From positions 2,790,001 through 2,854,000 of the forward strand of contig NZ_CP089293.1 of assembly GCF_021919345.1 (NCBI RefSeq): a stretch of DNA of 64,000 bases. Reading direction: 5' to 3'. Positions 25,782 to 34,519 of this stretch are shown here, in pieces (the first letter of the stretch is position 1; each line of letters opens with the position of its first letter). The position numbers and the translations under genes are program-made. The notes beneath the pieces are model-generated. The model saw nothing but the letters and a program-made list of their open reading frames with translations. It ran no database searches and was not told the DNA's origin. The stretch is from Paenarthrobacter nicotinovorans. GTDB taxonomy: Bacteria > Actinomycetota > Actinomycetes > Actinomycetales > Micrococcaceae.

Positions 25782-26561
25782 TCAGAAGCCGGCGATGGTA
25801 CTGGATCCGTTGACCGACACCACGTGGAATGCCTCAGCGCTGGTTCCCGAAGGGAGGCCGCCCCGCTCTCCATTCGCCAGCATCATTCCCCGGACCACCC
25901 GCTCCATCCCGGCGACATCGGGGTGCTGGCTGGCGTGAACCCGAATGGCCTCGATCTTGGCCTCCACATGGGCAGATACGTCCACAAAATGGTTCTCCCT
26001 GGACTCCGGACTCGAGATGAACCACAGCCACGGAAGCTTGTAGGCCGCAAGGCCGGCCTCCGCCAGTTCGGGGTACGCGAACGGATTCTCGACGGCGGGA
26101 TATACCGCCCGGGTCACCGCCTCCCCCGCGGCCAAATGGTCGGGGTGGCTCTTTTGAAGACGGTCCCAGTTGCGTTCCGGGTGCATGGTCAGCACAATGT
26201 CCGGGCGGATTTCGCGGATAAGCTTCACCACCTGCTTGATGACGCCGTGTGACGGTTCCAGATAGCCGTCGCGCTCGTGAAGATAGTGGATATCCGTTAC
26301 ACCCACCAGCGCGGCAGCCCGTTGCTGCTCCTCGGCCCGGAGCTCAATGATCCTGGCACGGTCCGCGGGATCAAAACCGCCAGCGTCGCCGTCGGTCATG
26401 ATGCAATAGCTGACCTGGACGCCCGCGGCCGTCCACGCGGCGATGGTTCCTGCGGCACCGAAATCAATGTCATCAGGATGGGCAGTAAAACAAAGCACCC
26501 GCTCGACGCGCTCCGTGGAGGCATCGAACGGGCTCTTTGCTGACGTGGCGTCAGTGGGCAA
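25782..26561 (-). CDS. PIG-L family deacetylase (LmbE-like)
   Basis: Zinc-dependent N-deacetylase-type hydrolase of 259 aa. The metal-site signature is FTAHPDDIDFGAAGT, with a second His motif in SHPDHLAAGEAV. MshB and Mca of mycothiol metabolism belong to the same family, but this protein lacks features that would let me assign either. The start is a TTG at 26559-26561, a few bases after the etfA stop and behind an AAGG ribosome site; it is probably the third gene of the etfB-etfA transcript. The substrate (an N-acetyl sugar or thiol conjugate) is unknown. Confidence 0.85.
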   Translation of the reverse strand: MPTDATSAKSPFDASTERVERVLCFTAHPDDIDFGAAGTIAAWTAAGVQVSYCIMTDGDAGGFDPADRARIIELRAEEQQRAAALVGVTDIHYLHERDGYLEPSHGVIKQVVKLIREIRPDIVLTMHPERNWDRLQKSHPDHLAAGEAVTRAVYPAVENPFAYPELAEAGLAAYKLPWLWFISSPESRENHFVDVSAHVEAKIEAIRVHASQHPDVAGMERVVRGMMLANGERGGLPSGTSAEAFHVVSVNGSSTIAGF

Positions 26562-26566
26562 AGGGA

Positions 26567-27520
26567 TCAGCCTTTCCGCTTCTTGATTTCGGCCGTGGCC
26601 TGCGGGATGACCTTGAACAGGTCACCGATGATGCCGTAGTCGGCGATTTCGAACACCGGAGACTCGGCGTCCTTGTTGACGGCGACAATCACCTTGGACG
26701 TCTGCATGCCGGCCTTCTGCTGGATGGCTCCGGAGATCCCGGCGGAAATGTACAGCTGCGGCGAAACCGTGACACCGGTCTGGCCCACCTGGGCATCGTG
26801 GCCGATCCATCCGGCGTCCGTGGCGGCGCGGGAAGCGCCCACAGCGGCACCGAGGGCGTCCGCAAGCTCCTCCAACGGACCGAAGTCGCCGTCCACGCCG
26901 CGGCCACCGGCCACCACAATCCTGGCTTCGCTGAGATCCGGGCGGCCGCTGACCGGTTTCTCGGCCCGTGCCGAAATACGGGCCGCATTCGCAACGGCGT
27001 CGCCGGGGACGTCCACCGTCGCCGTGGCGGGGGCAGCTGCAGCGCCGGCAGGTGCGGGTTCAACGTTGTTGGCCTTGACCGAAAGGACCGTCACTGATGT
27101 TGTGGCCTTCGCGGAGGTGTTGTACGAGCCGGCCAGGACCGACTTGTGCGCGGTGCCGTCAGGCTCAACTCCCACAACATCCGTGATGACTCCGGCGTTC
27201 AGCTTGATGCCAAGCCTGGCGGCGATCTCCTTGCCTTCAGGAGAGTTGTCGAGCAGGACAGCCGTGGCTCCGGACGCTGCGGCGGCGGCAGCCAGGTAGG
27301 CAGCCTTGGGACCCACGAGGTAGTTATCGAGGTCGTCCGTCGACGGCCGGTAGACCGTCGTGGCGCCGTAGGCACCCAAGGTGGCGGCGACGTCGTCGGA
27401 CAACTCGCCGGTGAACGCGACGGCGGTTTCCCCCAGCGAGCGGGCGATGGTCAGGAGCTCCAGGCTGCTCTTCTTGAGAGCGGCTCCCGGGTTGTCAATG
27501 AATACAAGTGCATTTGCCAT
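26567..27520 (-). CDS. etfA: Electron transfer flavoprotein subunit alpha
   Basis: FAD-binding alpha subunit of ETF (317 aa), which carries electrons from acyl-CoA and other flavin dehydrogenases to the respiratory chain. The N-terminal domain is ALVFIDNPGAALKKSSLELLTIA. The C-terminal FAD domain is canonical: VAGGRGVDGDFGPLEELADALGAAVGASRAATDAGWI, then VGQTGVTVSPQLYISAGISGAIQQKAGMQ and IVAVNKDAESPVFEIADYGIIGDLF. It follows etfB by 14 bp. The gene order etfB-etfA ahead of the desulfurase/mnmA genes matches the M. tuberculosis Rv3029c-Rv3024c order, with insertions here. Confidence 0.96.
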   Translation of the reverse strand: MANALVFIDNPGAALKKSSLELLTIARSLGETAVAFTGELSDDVAATLGAYGATTVYRPSTDDLDNYLVGPKAAYLAAAAAASGATAVLLDNSPEGKEIAARLGIKLNAGVITDVVGVEPDGTAHKSVLAGSYNTSAKATTSVTVLSVKANNVEPAPAGAAAAPATATVDVPGDAVANAARISARAEKPVSGRPDLSEARIVVAGGRGVDGDFGPLEELADALGAAVGASRAATDAGWIGHDAQVGQTGVTVSPQLYISAGISGAIQQKAGMQTSKVIVAVNKDAESPVFEIADYGIIGDLFKVIPQATAEIKKRKG

Positions 27521-27534
27521 GGTTGGGGTCCCCT

Positions 27535-28338
27535 TTAGAGCAGCTTCTGGGCGGCAAGGAAGTCGACCAGCTTGATGCCAGCGTCGCCTTCGTCGGTGAT
27601 GATGGTGCCGGCAGTGCGCGGCGGCCGTGCTTCGGCGGACTCAACCACGGTCCAGGACCCGGCGAGGCCAACCTGCGAGGCGTCCACACCGATGTCGGAC
27701 AGCGCCAGGGAGGTGATCTTTTTCTTCTTGGCCGCCAGGATGCCCTTGAAGTTGGGATAGCGGGGCTCGTTGATCTGGTCAGTCACCGAAACAACGGCCG
27801 GAAGCGCAGCCTCAACCGTCTCCGAGTAGGGACCTGCGTCCCGGCGTGCCGTGACCCGACCGCCCGCGATCTCCAGGCTGGACGCGAAGGTCACCTGCGG
27901 GAGGGACAAACGCTCGGCCAGCTGGGCCGGGACCAGCGACGTCTCACCGTCGGTGGATGCCATGCCCGTCAGGACCAGGTCCACCGGACGTCCGTCGGCC
28001 GAGAGGTGCCGGATCGCAGCGGCAAGCGCCAGCGACGTGGCAGCAGCATCCGAGCCTGCCAAAGCGTCATCGCTGAGGTGGACTCCCGAATATGCGCCGA
28101 TCTGCAGCGACTTCTTGACCGCGTTGACCGCACCCGACGGGCCCATGCTCAGGGCAATGACCTCGTTGCCCGCTTTCGGTCCGCCGCGTTCCTCGGCCAG
28201 CTGCAATGCTGCCTCGAGGGCATACTCGTCCAATTCGGACAGGATGCTCTCTTCACGGTCGGTTGTGTTGGCAGGTCCGGTGATATGCCGGTCGAACTGC
28301 GCGTCCGGGACGTGCTTGACCAGAACGACAATCTTCAA
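27535..28338 (-). CDS. etfB: Electron transfer flavoprotein subunit beta
   Basis: AMP-binding beta subunit of ETF (267 aa). It begins KIVVLVKHVPDAQFDR and carries DEYALEAALQLAE, the AMP/signature region VLTGMASTDGETSLVPAQLAERLSLPQVTFA, and the C-terminal YPNFKGILAAKKKKITSL (the electron-partner recognition loop). The start is ambiguous: the TTG at 28336-28338 has a GGAAG site 5 nt before it and gives the standard N-terminus; a GTG four codons upstream (28350) is the alternative. It is the first gene of the etfB-etfA-deacetylase operon. Confidence 0.95.
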   Translation of the reverse strand: MKIVVLVKHVPDAQFDRHITGPANTTDREESILSELDEYALEAALQLAEERGGPKAGNEVIALSMGPSGAVNAVKKSLQIGAYSGVHLSDDALAGSDAAATSLALAAAIRHLSADGRPVDLVLTGMASTDGETSLVPAQLAERLSLPQVTFASSLEIAGGRVTARRDAGPYSETVEAALPAVVSVTDQINEPRYPNFKGILAAKKKKITSLALSDIGVDASQVGLAGSWTVVESAEARPPRTAGTIITDEGDAGIKLVDFLAAQKLL

Positions 28339-28513
28339 TGTCTCTTCCACTGTCTTCGAAGCAGCCTTCCATGCTTGTGGACGGCCAACCGCAACAGCGT
28401 GGCCGTGAATTGCCCAGCGCGTGGGCTCGTCCTAGCTAAGCATATTGCCCGCAGAAAACCACTCCCAGCGTTAACCCCTGTTTCAGTCCTGCGGAACCAC
28501 GCCGGGACGGCAC

Positions 28514-28550
28514 GACGACGGCCCGCACCTCAAAGGTGCCGGCCGTCGTC
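28514..28550 (-). terminator. Terminator of the HtrA gene
   Basis: 17-bp stem with one mismatch (28514-28530 with 28534-28550), loop CAA, just past the stop of the HtrA gene. No long T-run follows. Confidence 0.7.
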
Positions 28551-28571
28551 ATGGTTTGCCTCTCCCGGGCC

Positions 28572-30227
28572 TTACTGCTGCGCCGCGTCGAGGGTGACCT
28601 CGACTTCCTGGCTCTGGCCACCACGCTGGATGGTGACCTTGACCTTGGCGCCTGCAGGCTGCTCCCGCACCGCTGCAGTCAACTGGTTGGGATCGCTGAC
28701 AGCGTAGTCACCGAACTTCGTGACGACGTCCCCAACCTTGATGCCGGCCTTTGCTGCGGCAGAACCGGAGGTCACCGAGGCAACCTCCGCGCCCACGCTG
28801 AACCCTGAGTCGCTGCTGGTCGCAGACTTCGCCCGGACCGAAACGCCGAACTGGCCGTGGCTGGCCTTTCCGGAATCGATGATTTCCTGGGCCACGCGCT
28901 TGGCATGGTTGATAGGGATGCTGAAGCCCACGCCGATGTTGCCGCTCGACGAATCGGACGTGCCGCTGCCGGCGGATGCAATGGCGACGTTGACGCCGAT
29001 GATCTCGCCCTTGCTGTTCACCAACGCGCCGCCCGAGTTGCCCGGGTTGATCGCAGCATCCGTCTGGATCACGTTGATGGCAATGGAACCTTCGTTGGCG
29101 GTGGACTGACCCTGCTGGCCGTTCGGCGGCGCAAACTGGAAGCCCTGGTCGCCGCCCTGCGAATTGTCGGTGCCCTCCTTCGGCGCTGCCGAAGAAGCCA
29201 CGCTGATGGTGCGGTTGAGGGTGGAGACAATACCGTCCGTCACCGTACCGGTCAGGCCCAAGGGCGAACCGATTGCGACGGCGGTGTCCCCCACGTTGAT
29301 CTTCGACGAGTCACCCAGGGTGGCAGGAACCAAACCCGAGGCGTCGCTGACCTTGATGACGGCGAGGTCGGACAACGGATCCGTTCCGACAACGGTTGCC
29401 TTCAGGACCTTGCCGTCGCTGGTACGGACCTCGATGGCGGCGTTGGACGTAGCGCCATCCAATGTCACGACGTGGGTGTTGGTGAGGATATGGCCCTGAT
29501 CGTCCAGGATGACTCCGGATCCGGTTCCGCCTTCATTTCCGCTGGTGGCCTTGATGGTGACCACGCTGGGTGAAGCCTTGGCGGCCGCGGCGGTGATCAC
29601 GTTGACATCATCCTTGTTGTTCACGATGACGGTGCTGGACTGGCCACCCGTGGACGCTGCCGGCGCGGGGTTGTCCCACAACGCGTTGCTGCCCGCGACA
29701 ACTCCACCGCCAATGAGGCCCGCTGCGAGCATGCTCGCCACAAGTGTTCCCACTCCGAACGCGGGCTTGCGTTTGGTGGTTACGGTCGCGTGATGGACTC
29801 CCTGAGCGTGCTGGCCCTGGGGGTGCTGGCCCTGGGTGCTCTGGAACTGTGGGCCGGGGTTGTTGCCGCCCGGGTTTGCTCCGCCACCGTAGAAGGGCTG
29901 GTGCTGCGGGTAGTTGGGGCGCTGCGCCGGATCCTGATGCTGTGGAGTGCCGTAGTAGGGCTGCTGGTTCTGCGGCTGGCCTTGCTGCTGACCATGGCCC
30001 TGCTGCTGGCCCTGCTGCTGGTCCTGGGCCTGCGGCTGGAACGCCGGCAGGGGCGTCGTGGCCTGGGACGCGCCATCCGCGCCCTGGTTTTGCCCTGAAG
30101 TCCAGGCAGGTTGCTGCTGGGCGCCATCGTTGTGCCCGCTGGCATCATTGTGCTGGCCCGACGTTGCATGGGGCTGTGATGGCTCTCGACCTTCCGGTCC
30201 GTTGCCCTGCGCTGGGTTCTCCGTCAT
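28572..30227 (-). CDS. Membrane-anchored HtrA/DegP-like serine protease with PDZ domain
   Basis: S1C-family envelope protease, 551 aa. Residues 1-150 are a cytoplasmic low-complexity arm rich in Gln, Pro and Gly (QQQGQQQGHGQQQG). One transmembrane helix lies about residues 156-182. The trypsin-like domain has His252 (LTNTHVV), Asp287 (PLSDLAVI) and Ser398 (INPGNSGGAL). The C-terminal PDZ domain (about residues 450-551) contains AGIKVGDVVTKFGDYAV. It degrades or refolds damaged exported proteins. The start is the ATG at 30225-30227 behind an AAAGGAAG site. It is divergent from the TPM/PspA genes, suggesting shared envelope-stress control. An approximately 26-residue linker insertion (about 348-378, Gly/Gln-rich) lies before the active Ser. 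Confidence 0.93.
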   Translation of the reverse strand: MTENPAQGNGPEGREPSQPHATSGQHNDASGHNDGAQQQPAWTSGQNQGADGASQATTPLPAFQPQAQDQQQGQQQGHGQQQGQPQNQQPYYGTPQHQDPAQRPNYPQHQPFYGGGANPGGNNPGPQFQSTQGQHPQGQHAQGVHHATVTTKRKPAFGVGTLVASMLAAGLIGGGVVAGSNALWDNPAPAASTGGQSSTVIVNNKDDVNVITAAAAKASPSVVTIKATSGNEGGTGSGVILDDQGHILTNTHVVTLDGATSNAAIEVRTSDGKVLKATVVGTDPLSDLAVIKVSDASGLVPATLGDSSKINVGDTAVAIGSPLGLTGTVTDGIVSTLNRTISVASSAAPKEGTDNSQGGDQGFQFAPPNGQQGQSTANEGSIAINVIQTDAAINPGNSGGALVNSKGEIIGVNVAIASAGSGTSDSSSGNIGVGFSIPINHAKRVAQEIIDSGKASHGQFGVSVRAKSATSSDSGFSVGAEVASVTSGSAAAKAGIKVGDVVTKFGDYAVSDPNQLTAAVREQPAGAKVKVTIQRGGQSQEVEVTLDAAQQ

Positions 30228-30548
30228 GGGTCTTCCTTTCGTCCTCGTCTTCAACAACTATGTACCCAATAACTGGAACAAAAGGGGACGTTCGCTGGGA
30301 GCTTCCTGAAAGGCTAAGGTCTGCGCTTGCGGGGCCGCCTAGATGCCTCTCAACGAGGCAACAATCCATGTTTCTCCTATATTTCGCTGGTGGCATATTC
30401 ACCCCTGTGGACGGGCCATGGGGTGCACCATAGAATCAAGAGGAATTGCCACAGCGACCTGCGGCTTTACACCATGCGTGGGGGCGCTGAGCATTCTGTG
30501 ACGATTGGTACGCCTTGTTCCAGTCGCAGACGTGCTGAAGGGTTGCAC
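30228..30548. other. 321-bp divergent intergenic region, HtrA gene/TPM gene
   Basis: Contains an AT-rich stretch near the HtrA side (TATGTACCCAATAACTGG) and a likely promoter for the TPM gene at 30408-30436. No RNA gene or long inverted repeat is seen. I could not fix a -35/-10 pair for the HtrA gene. Confidence 0.6.
30408..30436 (+). promoter_or_regulatory. Candidate promoter for the TPM-pspA genes
   Basis: TGGACG (30408-30413), 17-bp spacer, TAGAAT (30431-30436). It lies about 112 bp before the TPM gene start and matches the housekeeping consensus at 4 of 6 and 5 of 6 positions. Confidence 0.5.
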
Positions 30549-32603
30549 ATGCGGTCAATATTTAAACGCGTACTCGCTGTCATTGGCGTGGCTGGATTGT
30601 TGGCCCTACCGGCCGGCGCGGCTTGGGCGGCGGATCCAGTCACAATCCCGTCCGGTCAAAACATCGTGGACGATGCAAACCTCCTGGGAAGCCGCAAGGG
30701 TGAAGTCCAGGACGCCATCCAGAAGACGCTCAAGGACCACAAGTACAACCTGTACGTGGTGACGGTGGATTCGTTCGAGAACCCGACGGATCCCAAAGAA
30801 TGGACAAAGGCCGTCGCGACAGCGAAGAAGATGGGCAAGGCAGACGCCATCCTCCCCATCTCCGCTGCTGGCCAGTACAACTTCGTAGTGAACTCGGCGA
30901 GTTCAATTGCCTCCAAACAGGCCAACATCACGCAGAACGCGGTGACCGCCAATCTCGCAGGGGGTAAGAAAGACTTTGCCCAGGCCGCGATCGATACTGC
31001 AGCCGCCATTGGTGATGCCGCAGGCGGAGGCAGCGGGACTGTTCCGAGCGGAAACGGAAGCGTCGGCGTCCTTGTCGGAATCGGTGTTGTAGCTGCCGGC
31101 GGCGCGGGAACCTACCTGTATCTCCGAAACCGGCGTAAGAAGGGCGGCACCAAAGCCGTCAGCGCCAGCTACGGACCGCAAGGCGAACAGCTTGACCCGC
31201 TCGCGGGCCTCAGTATCCCGGAACTGCGTCAGAAGAGCGGCTCGCTGCTGATCGAAGCAGACGACGCCATCCGCTCCAGCGAACAGGAGCTGGGCTTTGC
31301 GCAGGCGCAGTACGGTGACACCGCGATTGGCAACTTCACCAAGGCCCTGGAAGAGGCCAAGGGCCACATGACGGAGTCCTTCAAGCTTCAGCAGCAACTG
31401 GACGACCACATCCCGGACACTGAAGAACAGCAGCGCAGCTGGCTCGGCGAGATCATCCGTCGTTCCGAAGCAGCCCTGGCGTCCTTGCGTGACCAGAAGG
31501 CTGATTTCGACTCCCTGCGCGAACTGGAAAAAAACGCGCCGCAGGCCTTGGCAGCAGTGACGGCCGGGGCGAAGGAAGCCGACGCCAAGATCGCCAACGC
31601 CGAGCAGTCTCTCGACGGCCTCCGTGCCAAGTACGCTGAATCCGCGTTGACCCAGGTCTCCGACAACATTTTGCAGGCCAAGGAACGCCTGGCGTTCGTC
31701 CAGAACGCAGCAACCACGGCAGAGGAGAAGCTGACGGCTGGCGAGAGCAGCATGGCAGCAGTTGCTGTGCGCGCTGCTGAGGAAAGCCTTCACCAGACCA
31801 ACATCCTGATCGAGGCCATCTCCAAGACTGCCGGCAGCCTGGATGAAGCACGCGCCTCCCTCGATGGTGCCGTAGCCGAGACCAGTCAGGACCTCGCCCA
31901 GGCAAGGGCGATGATCCAATCGGGTGCCCATCCGGAACTCGCGGGACCGGTGGCCGGTGTGGAAGCCGCTTTGGCACAGGTGAAGACCGAAATCCAGGGC
32001 GGCAAGATCGATCCCATTGCCACTCTCAGCCGAGTTGAGTCGGCCCACCAGGCCTTGGACCAGTCGCTCTCCGGTATCCGGGATCAGCAGGAGCAGGCCC
32101 GTCGTGCGCAGGCCTCACTGCAGCAAACCATCATGGCTGCACAGGCCCAGATCAGTGCGACCTCGGACTACATCACGGCTCGTCGTGGTGGCGTTGGTAC
32201 AGAAGCCAGGACACGGCTGGCCGAAGCCCAGCGCAATCTCGACTACGCCCTGTCCATCTCCCGCAATGACCCGGTGACCGCGCTGACCTACGCTCAGCAG
32301 GCCCACTCGCTGGCGGCACAGGCCGCCCAGCTCGCACAATCCGATGTCGACCAGTTCGGCTACGCCGACCAAGGCTATGGCCGCGGCGGCATGTTTGGCG
32401 GCGGAGGCGGTGGCGGGGGCCTTGGCGGCGCAATCCTAGGTGGAATCCTCATCAACTCCATCCTGAATGGCGGCGGAGGTGGCTGGGGCGGCGGCCACAA
32501 CGACGGCGGTGGAGGCGGCGGCTTCTTCGGCGGCGACTCAGGCGGCGGCGACTTCGGCGGCGGTGGGGGCGACTTCGGCGGCGGCGACTCCGGCAGCTTC
32601 TGA
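30549..32603 (+). CDS. TPM-domain membrane protein with long coiled coil and Gly-rich tail
   Basis: Exported membrane protein of 684 aa. Signal peptide residues 1-27 (VIGVAGLLALPAGAAWA). A TPM domain (about 35-165; NIVDDANLLGSRKGEVQDAI ... YNLYVVTVDSF) is known from plant TLP18.3/Psb32-type proteins, some of which are phosphatases. A transmembrane helix spans about 176-196, followed by basic RNRRKKGG. A long alpha-helical, coiled-coil-like region (about 215-605) ends in a tail of glycine with FGGG/DFGGG repeats. The start ATG has a GAAGGG site. PspA follows 99 bp downstream, and TPM-PspA gene pairing is a known membrane-stress association. Function here is inferred to be membrane remodelling or repair. 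Confidence 0.9.
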   Translation: MRSIFKRVLAVIGVAGLLALPAGAAWAADPVTIPSGQNIVDDANLLGSRKGEVQDAIQKTLKDHKYNLYVVTVDSFENPTDPKEWTKAVATAKKMGKADAILPISAAGQYNFVVNSASSIASKQANITQNAVTANLAGGKKDFAQAAIDTAAAIGDAAGGGSGTVPSGNGSVGVLVGIGVVAAGGAGTYLYLRNRRKKGGTKAVSASYGPQGEQLDPLAGLSIPELRQKSGSLLIEADDAIRSSEQELGFAQAQYGDTAIGNFTKALEEAKGHMTESFKLQQQLDDHIPDTEEQQRSWLGEIIRRSEAALASLRDQKADFDSLRELEKNAPQALAAVTAGAKEADAKIANAEQSLDGLRAKYAESALTQVSDNILQAKERLAFVQNAATTAEEKLTAGESSMAAVAVRAAEESLHQTNILIEAISKTAGSLDEARASLDGAVAETSQDLAQARAMIQSGAHPELAGPVAGVEAALAQVKTEIQGGKIDPIATLSRVESAHQALDQSLSGIRDQQEQARRAQASLQQTIMAAQAQISATSDYITARRGGVGTEARTRLAEAQRNLDYALSISRNDPVTALTYAQQAHSLAAQAAQLAQSDVDQFGYADQGYGRGGMFGGGGGGGGLGGAILGGILINSILNGGGGGWGGGHNDGGGGGGFFGGDSGGGDFGGGGGDFGGGDSGSF

Positions 32604-32702
32604 CCCAACAGACTAAGTGGGGTCCGTGCCCCGCATAGAAGCGGTACAACAACTGATCACTGAATTCAGTGGGCATCACTGAGCAGGACGAAAGGCAACA
32701 CC

Positions 32703-33491
32703 ATGGTTAAGCAGTCCATTTTCGGTCGGATCTCGCAGCTGGCAAAGGCCAACATCAACGCCTTGCTTGACCAGGCAGAAGACCCGCAGAAAATGCTGGA
32801 CCAGATGGTCCGCGACTACACGAACAACATTGCCGAAGCCGAGTCCGCCGTGGCACAGACCATCGGCAACCTCCGGATGCTGCAGGCGGACTACAACGAG
32901 GACATCAAGAACGCACAGGACTGGGGCAACAAAGCCTTGGCCGCGTCCCGGAAAGCCGACGAGTACCGCGCGGCCGGCGACACCGTGGATGCCCAGAAGT
33001 TCGACAACCTGGCCAAAGTGGCCATCCAGCGCCAAATGACCGCAGAGTCCGAGGCAAAGGCGGCCGAACCGAGCATCGCGTCCCAGACCGAGGTCGTGGA
33101 CAAGCTCAAGACCGGTCTTGACCAGATGAAGAACAAGCTCAACCAGCTCACCGCCAAGCGCAATGAGCTGGTGGCACGTTCCAAGACGGCTGCCGCGCAG
33201 TCCCAGGTACACGATGCCCTCAAGAGCATCGACATCATGGATCCCACGAGCGAGGTTGGCCGCTTCGAGGAAAAGATCCGCCGGGAAGAGGCCAAGGTCC
33301 TCGGCCAGCAGGAGCTTGCCAGCTCCAGTCTCGACGCACAATTCAACCAGCTTGAGGACCTTGGTGAGCAGACGGAGATCGAAGCCCGTCTTGCTGCACT
33401 GAAGTCCGGCGGCTCCAAGCCGGCAATCGGTGCCGGAGCCCCTGCATCCGCCGAGGCGACGGTCGACGAAGCTGACTTCGACAAACTCTAG
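32703..33491 (+). CDS. pspA: PspA/IM30 (Vipp1)-family membrane stress protein
   Basis: Peripheral membrane protein of 262 aa, ESCRT-III-like, that coats damaged inner membrane. The N-terminal amphipathic helix (FGRISQLAKANINALLDQAEDPQKMLDQMVRDY) and the long helical hairpin to about residue 225 are typical; the C-terminal 30 residues are a short linker plus EADFDKL. The ATG is well placed. It follows the TPM-domain gene on the same strand, probably one transcript. No PspF/PspC homologue is in view, so control must differ from enteric Psp; the neighbouring sigma/anti-sigma and HtrA genes may matter. Confidence 0.95.
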   Translation: MVKQSIFGRISQLAKANINALLDQAEDPQKMLDQMVRDYTNNIAEAESAVAQTIGNLRMLQADYNEDIKNAQDWGNKALAASRKADEYRAAGDTVDAQKFDNLAKVAIQRQMTAESEAKAAEPSIASQTEVVDKLKTGLDQMKNKLNQLTAKRNELVARSKTAAAQSQVHDALKSIDIMDPTSEVGRFEEKIRREEAKVLGQQELASSSLDAQFNQLEDLGEQTEIEARLAALKSGGSKPAIGAGAPASAEATVDEADFDKL

Positions 33492-33533
33492 GCCGAACGG
33501 GAGGGTACCCCCTTCCACGCGTTGCTGACAGCC

Positions 33534-33567
33534 AAGTGGGCAGGATCCCGAGGGATCCTGCCCACTT
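33534..33567. terminator. Terminator after pspA
   Basis: Perfect 16-bp inverted repeat (33534-33549 with 33552-33567) followed by CGTTTT. It lies between convergent pspA and the GntR gene and may serve both strands. Confidence 0.85.
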
Positions 33568-33571
33568 CGTT

Positions 33572-34396
33572 TTAAGCGCTGGCCGCCTGCCCTTCGGTGG
33601 ATGACGGCGTTTCTTGCCCCGGGCTGGCATCTGTTGCAACCTCGGCGCGAATTTCGAATCCCTTCGGATGGAAATAGGTCACTGTGCACTCCAGGACCTC
33701 TCCATGGGGTCCAAGCGTGGTCCTTTCGAGCCTGGGCACCATCGCGAACCCACGCACGTTCAGAGCGTCTGCAAGGTGCTCAGGGGGTGCATGCATGGTC
33801 ACGGTGATCTCGGCGCGATGGAGGGGCTTCAGCGTTCTGTCCTGGATGACCTGGTAGATGGAATTCCGCTCGGCGTCAGCCAAGCTGATGTGCCGCCCAA
33901 TATGTGAGGGAATGAAGATCTCCGCAATTGCGTACGGCCACCCAGCACTCGAGTAGGAACGTCGGATTACCAAAACCAGGTTGTCATCGGAAACCAATTT
34001 CGCTGGAACACTGCGGTCCTTTTCCATCCATTTGTATTCGATGAGGCCCTTGACGGTCTTCATGCCGGCAGCGGTAAAGGTTTCCATGAAGGGTGCCAGT
34101 CGATTCAGCATCTTCACCGGGCGCTGGGCCATCACGAAAGTGCCCTTCCCCTGCCGACGGACCAGCAGCCCCTTGGACACCAGCGTTTCGATTGCCTTCC
34201 GGACAGTCGTTCGGCTGATCCCATATTCGTCCATGAGGGCCTCTTCGGTGGGAATGCGCGATCCCGGTTCCAGACGGCTCACTTGGTCCGTCAGGACGTC
34301 AGCCACCTGCTGGTACACCGCTACAGGGCTGTCCCTCTGAAGTGTTTTGTGCTCGGGGCCTGAGTTGACGTCACCATTGACCATAGGCTGTCCCAT
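33572..34396 (-). CDS. GntR-family regulator, HutC/UTRA subfamily
   Basis: Transcription factor of 274 aa. Winged helix: VAVYQQVADVLTDQVSRLEPGSRIPTEEALMDEYGISRTTVRKAIETLVSKGLLVRRQGKGTFV. The C-terminal UTRA ligand domain runs from about residue 100 (PFMETFTAAGMKT ... LVLVIRRSYSSAGWPYAIAEIFIP ... LECTVTYFHPKGFEI). UTRA proteins bind sugar phosphates, amino acids or similar. No obvious target operon is adjacent: pspA is convergent and the tRNA genes lie upstream. It is not likely the gluconate regulator, being 8 kb away and of the wrong subfamily. The ATG at 34396 is chosen; a second ATG four codons in is possible. Confidence 0.92.
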   Translation of the reverse strand: MGQPMVNGDVNSGPEHKTLQRDSPVAVYQQVADVLTDQVSRLEPGSRIPTEEALMDEYGISRTTVRKAIETLVSKGLLVRRQGKGTFVMAQRPVKMLNRLAPFMETFTAAGMKTVKGLIEYKWMEKDRSVPAKLVSDDNLVLVIRRSYSSAGWPYAIAEIFIPSHIGRHISLADAERNSIYQVIQDRTLKPLHRAEITVTMHAPPEHLADALNVRGFAMVPRLERTTLGPHGEVLECTVTYFHPKGFEIRAEVATDASPGQETPSSTEGQAASA

Positions 34397-34482
34397 CGAA
34401 GAATTTTTCCTGCCTCAGCAAATCCGGATTCGATGCTAGCACCCACGTCGTCAACGACATCTTTCAGCGCCCTGGGTTAAAC

Positions 34483-34519
34483 AAAAGATCCGGACCAGTT
34501 TCACTGATCCGGATCTTTT
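34483..34519 (-). terminator. Terminator of tRNA-fMet copy 1
   Basis: 12-bp perfect arms (34483-34494 and 34508-34519), 13-nt loop. On the minus strand the stem ends in TTTT and a further T-rich stretch, 6 bases after the tRNA end. Confidence 0.85.

Noticed and set aside
30903..32048. 381-codon minus-strand frame opposite the TPM gene
   Set aside because: Antisense to a protein with signal peptide, TPM domain and coiled coil; no independent start signal.
33572..34396. GntR regulator as controller of the gluconate genes
   Set aside because: It is 8 kb from gntKP, belongs to the HutC/UTRA subfamily rather than the gluconate repressor type, and no shared operator is visible.
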